Below, in pieces: positions 60,060 to 64,000 of a stretch of DNA of 64,000 nt. The DNA is from Diphasiastrum complanatum (Eukaryota > Streptophyta > Lycopodiopsida > Lycopodiales > Lycopodiaceae): NCBI GenBank assembly GCA_029204225.1, contig CM055100.1, positions 65,044,550 to 65,108,549 of the forward strand. The letters are read 5' to 3'. A program made the translations under genes and the position numbers. The notes under the pieces were generated by a model. That model saw only the letters and a list, made by a program, of their open reading frames with translations, was not told the origin of the DNA and searched no databases. Positions within the stretch are counted from its first letter, which is position 1. Every line of letters starts with the position of its first letter.

Positions 60060-61440
60060 TTAGCTTTGACCTATTCACACAACACTTCATGGCCAATCAC
60101 CTTTCCCGACTTCCAAACGTTGAAAAGGCCGATGCACCAGTCAACAATGATCTACCTAATGCATGTCTTTGTCAGACTGACGCCACTCAATTCCTTACAA
60201 CTGGCAGATTAAAAGGACTGAATCAAGTAGCCAAAAGAAATTTTTTAATAAAAGTGGCTTTCAGCTCATCGTCGGTTCATTAAAAAAAAATTGATTCTGA
60301 CGGAATAATACGCTGATGAGCTTATGAGTCTGAAATACGACCTATCATATCTCAGGCACATGAAGGCATTGGTGGCGATCACTTCTCTGTCGAAGCGACT
60401 GCTAAGATCATTCTCCGAGCGGGCTTATGGTGGCCATCATTGTTTTAGGATACATTTGCTATTATAAAAACATGTGACGTTTGCCAACGAGCCAAAAATA
60501 CTACCAAAGTTGACTTCACACCACTTATCCCCATTATAGAAGACGAAGCTTTCCATAAGTGGGTTATAGACTTTGTTGGGCCCAGCAGCCCAGCAGCCAA
60601 AAACACTCAAGCCCGTTACATCCTTATTGCCACTAATTATCCCACTAAATGTGTTGAAGCTAGAGCAACAAAGGACACCAATGCAAAGACCGTCACGCGT
60701 TTTCTTTATGAACACATCAATACACATTTTGGTTGTCCTATCGAGCTTGTTAGTGACAGAGGTTCACACTTTTTAAATGAAGTGGTTGATAATCTCTTGT
60801 GCCATTACCTTGTTCTCCATCGCAAAAGTACTCCGTACTACTCTTGATGTAATGGCCAAGCAGAATCCACTAACAAAACTATCTACAAGATTCTGACGAA
60901 GGTAGTTGAGAGAAGTGGATCAGATTGGGAAACCAATTTGTTCTCAGCTATCTTGGCATATCGTACCACTCCCAAGAAGGTCACTAGATGGGTTACACCC
61001 TTCCATCTTGTTTATGGTCAAGAGGTAGTAATGTTTGTTGAATTTTTAGTTCCTTCCTTGCGAGTAATGCAAACCTTCTCTACAGATCTATGTGAGAAAG
61101 TTGCGATCGAACAAGAGGTACAAAACAGACTATTTACGTTAGCTCAATTGTGCGAGACTAAACTTATATCGTATCATGCACAACTTGTTAACAAATGACG
61201 TAAAAAATCCTGGCATGATCGTCACCTACACGATAAAGACTTACATTTAGGTGATCAGGTGCTTCTTTACACTTCTAAAAAGCACCCTAGCAAATTGAAA
61301 TTCAGAAGTAAAGGACCATATATAATCAATAAAATCTTCCCAAATGGAGCAGTCTAGTTAGAGACACTTGACGGAGTACTCCTAGACACTATCGTCAATG
61401 GCGTCTACGGCGGTACTATAAAGAGTTGTTTTTTGTTGAC
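60060..61440 (+). pseudogene. Ty3/gypsy RNase H end and integrase (non-chromodomain lineage)
   Basis: RNase H tail: ANHLSRLPNVEKADAPVNND. H2C2 finger: HEGIGGDHFSVEATAKII with CDVCQRAK. Core: FHKWVIDFVGPSSPAAK (first Asp), IELVSDRGSHFLNEVVDNL (second Asp), then YYS, TGA, CNGQAESTNKTIYKILTKVV (Glu). C-terminal: YRTTPKKVTRWVTPFHLVYG, SWHDRHLHDKDLHLGDQVLL and KGPYIINKIFPNGAV. About five stops or shifts. There is no chromodomain after the GPY block. The PVNNDLP spacer and VIDFVGP core resemble the Tat/Athila side of plant gypsy. Upstream gag and RT are missing. Confidence 0.88.
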
Positions 61441-62017
61441 CCTATCTAAATACCACACTCTTCCTTTTGTAGATATTTTGTTCTGTTTTTCATTTCATTA
61501 TTTTTGTATTTCTTGACTGCTTATGTTTGTAATTACTGAATTCTTTTCTCATCATACTATTTCATTGATGTCTTTTTTCATCACCAAGAGTGTTACAGGT
61601 CAACATCTTCTGATATAGCTTTACAGGTTTGATTTTAATTGTGGCATTCTCATGAGATTAAATGTGATACGAAAGATTGAATTGAGTATCATACCAGACA
61701 TATTTTTGGAGCCCAAGCTTTGAAAATAGCAGTGGCAAGGAGACCAAGATCTACAATTGAGTCTGTGATTATTTACAATGAGAAAGATGAAGCTAATAAG
61801 TAGAAGCCAACAAAATATACAAAAAATTCATGGTGTGGAGTTTAAGACAACTCCCAAAGGTCACTTTAGATGTGTTAGTACAACATGTTTATATGCATTC
61901 AAAAATAAAAGTACAAGATATCAATCCTCGTGATCATCGAAAATGGATATGCACTTTACTGCAATCATAGGTGTTTTTTGATTCAAGCTCTTCAGATTAT
62001 GATTTAAGTTATTCAAC
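61441..62017. other. Stretch without recognised gene
   Basis: AT-rich with no assignable family. It may hold 3' sequence of the gypsy element or 5' sequence of the gene-like region that follows. Confidence 0.35.
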
Positions 62018-63246
62018 ATGTTTCTTCTTCCACATTTATATCCATCAAACATAAGTGAATGGGAGCCAGCACAATCACTTGCAAGAATATTGGATGTGAT
62101 TCACTCTTATGTTGGAAAGCTGCAAGACAAAGGAAGAAGTCCAAAGGAGCTTGCAGATAGTGGTATATATTTTTATGAAGCTTCATATATACTACCAGCG
62201 AATGGGGGTTTCGGCCATCTTGAAGCAATTCCATTGCCAAGTTTTGATGAGTGGCCTACTCTTGACAATATTGTTTTTGAATCCTTCATATGCAAGCTAC
62301 TCTTGGATGTTAGAAATGCCATGAAGATAAGTACGAGTTCAAAAATTGTTCGCCTAAGTTGGCTTCTCTCATTGCATATATTTGTTGATTTTTACTCAGG
62401 TGCAGGTGTTCGAAGGAAACCAACTTTATTTTTTAAAAACTCGTCAATGATCTTCCGTTATCATATCGAAAAACACACATTTGGCTATCAAATTTTCAAG
62501 AAAACTGATGGTACATGGATACCACTATAAAGATGCTTGCCTTTGCCATGAAATTGCTCACCGAGAAATGCTCGCCAAAAATCAGCTCCCGTGCTTAGGG
62601 ATTCTTTCATTGGCGCGAGTTTTACTGTTGATGAATCAATGTCTGACGTTGAAACTAAATGCTTTTTTAAATTGACAGTGTACCATATAAACGACGATGT
62701 ATATAGTACTTCAATGGATTTGTGTAATTTTTTTTACTATTGTGAGAATGAGGTGCTTTGTTTATTATCCGACGCAATTTTTGAATTCTCTGACATTATA
62801 GATTTTGAAGCCGGAATGGATTGCAATAATGAGGAAGGACTTCTAACGGGTGAAGAATGCTTGACGACATCTTTGTCAGATTTTGTTGAGCATGGACAAA
62901 GCATGCCATATGAAGAATAATTCATGGCAATTCAGTCCTAGATGGAATTCCCTCGTCCATCCTTAATGCATTTCACAGATGACTCTTCTTCAGGTAATAA
63001 TATAGATCATGCGGATCTGGTTGCAGCCAATGATGAAGGATGTGTAAGCGTTTTTACTTCAATGTGTAAGAATGTTGTTCTTTCTTGAATGTGAATGGTA
63101 TATATTTTTAACTCCTATTTTCTTTTGCAGACTACACTTGTAATTGATGACTTTGTTGCACGTCAAGGTGGTCACGGACAACATTCTTTCTCATTCCACG
63201 AGAATAGTGGACTTGGCCACTATGAGGCATTTCCAAAAGAATGAGA
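62018..63246 (+). pseudogene. Unrecognised gene-like region, interrupted
   Basis: Frame 62018-62530 encodes SEWEPAQSLARILDVIHSYV, GIYFYEASYILPANGGFGHL and PLPSFDEWPTLDNIVFESFI; I do not recognise the family. An intron-like segment (62358-62406) ends TTACTCAGGTGCAG. Frame 62591-62920 gives SFIGASFTVDESMSDVETKC and TVYHINDDVYSTSMDLCNFF and ends TAA. The same frame continues past it and past a TAG with MEFPRPSLMHFTDDSSSGNN and LVAANDEGC to a donor-like GTAAGC at 63042. After TTTTGCAG at 63130 it resumes as TLVIDDFVARQGGHGQHSFS and GHYEAFPKE with stop. The composition is unlike the transposons. Spliced-gene appearance plus frame damage suggests a pseudogene or an unresolved exon pattern. Confidence 0.5.
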
Positions 63247-63560
63247 TTTGTATTGCTCATTCTAAGTTCAGCCTAGTTGCGGAGACACTCATAATGGCTT
63301 TATCTTATTATCTAGGAGGACATAAATTTGTTAAGACAAATAAGATCATTTTTGTCAAGAGATCTTATGTTTTGAACATTCTAGGTTTTACTGATGAGAA
63401 TGTTCCTTTAAGGAGCTCTAATTATTCATTATACTCTACATATATTGAACTTAGTGGAAACATGGATAATGCACATCTATTAGATGTATACTCAAGTAGA
63501 GAATTCCTTCATGACAATACAGCCATTGAAGGAGATACAAAAACTGATGATAAAGAGTGA
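63247..63560 (+). other. Open frame of unknown status
   Basis: The frame starting at ATG 63144 runs to 63560 (138 aa) in a different frame from the putative last exon it overlaps at its left end. It contains SLVAETLIMALSYYLGGHKF and FVKRSYVLNILGFTDENVPL. It is low-complexity free but matches no family I know. It could be an alternative end of the upstream gene-like region or chance. Confidence 0.25.
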
Positions 63561-64000
63561 AAACTTTGTATAATGTATTTATACAGTCAGTACTTATACA
63601 GTTGGTACATATCATTTGACTATGATGCTCTTTTCTGTTGCTCCATGAACTTGCAAGCTTTTCTAAACTTGTCATAATATGAAGATTTGGTGATCTATCT
63701 AATTTGAACTCTTTAGTATAACTATCGAAACAATTGAATAATGTAGCTTCTTTTTTCATTGGTACTCCCATGTTTAGTGTTTCGATGGAATGTTGCTTGT
63801 GCTTGCCAATGTAATATCTCCATTCCTTGTAATGACCAAATACTCATGCTCCCGTAGGTATTGGCGAAGAATTATGTATGACCCCTAAGTATGTGTTGCA
63901 TAACAGTAACATATAGAATTAGCAAAAGCAAAATTAAAATGAGTAATGATAGAAAATTAAGGAACATTCAAAGTAACTAACCATGTAATGTGTGATGATA
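63561..64000. other. Non-genic tail of window
   Basis: No gene seen; AT-rich. Confidence 0.4.

Overview
The window is nuclear DNA from a land plant with a repeat-rich genome. Nearly all recognisable coding sequence belongs to LTR retrotransposons: at least seven Ty1/copia copies on both strands and several Ty3/gypsy remnants, one of them a chromovirus. There are also a probable LINE, a hAT-type MITE, a Tourist/Harbinger-like MITE, a third terminal-inverted-repeat element and long GA/TC microsatellites. The one confidently recognised host gene encodes TAF9, a histone-fold subunit of TFIID and SAGA, with a plant-type sequence. Species is not determined. A TE-filled 11-kb intron suits a large plant genome such as a conifer or fern, but this is inference.

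Layout. 1-2.7 kb: tandem and inverted repeats around a 143-bp TC tract. 2.7-9.9 kb: decayed copia gag/protease on the minus strand with its primer-binding site and LTR, an LTR remnant with a copia RT fragment, and an interspersed repeat that recurs at 39.4 kb. 9.9-14.6 kb: a rearranged minus-strand copia whose 3' segment is present twice, one copy split by a 1.1-kb inverted-repeat element. 15.3-20.0 kb: two related minus-strand copia copies joined head to tail. 20.0-24.9 kb: no recognisable gene. 24.9-36.6 kb: TAF9 on the minus strand, two coding exons separated by about 11.1 kb holding two copia remnants and a chromovirus. 36.7-38.0 kb: the TAF9 promoter followed by two MITEs with clear target-site duplications. 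38-52.7 kb: more LTR, copia and gypsy remnants. 53.7-59.4 kb: a structurally complete young copia (691-bp LTRs differing at 9 positions, AAGAT target duplication) that lost its integrase core and sits inside an older LINE-like sequence. 60.0-61.4 kb: a second, non-chromodomain gypsy integrase. 62.0-63.6 kb: a broken, unrecognised gene-like region with intron-like spacing.

Functionally, TAF9 is the only probable working gene. The rest records repeated nested insertion followed by decay. Many nonsense codons (TAG, TAA, TGA where Gln, Arg or Trp is expected) look like C-to-T deamination of methylated DNA. No tRNA, rRNA, CRISPR or bacterial-type system was seen.
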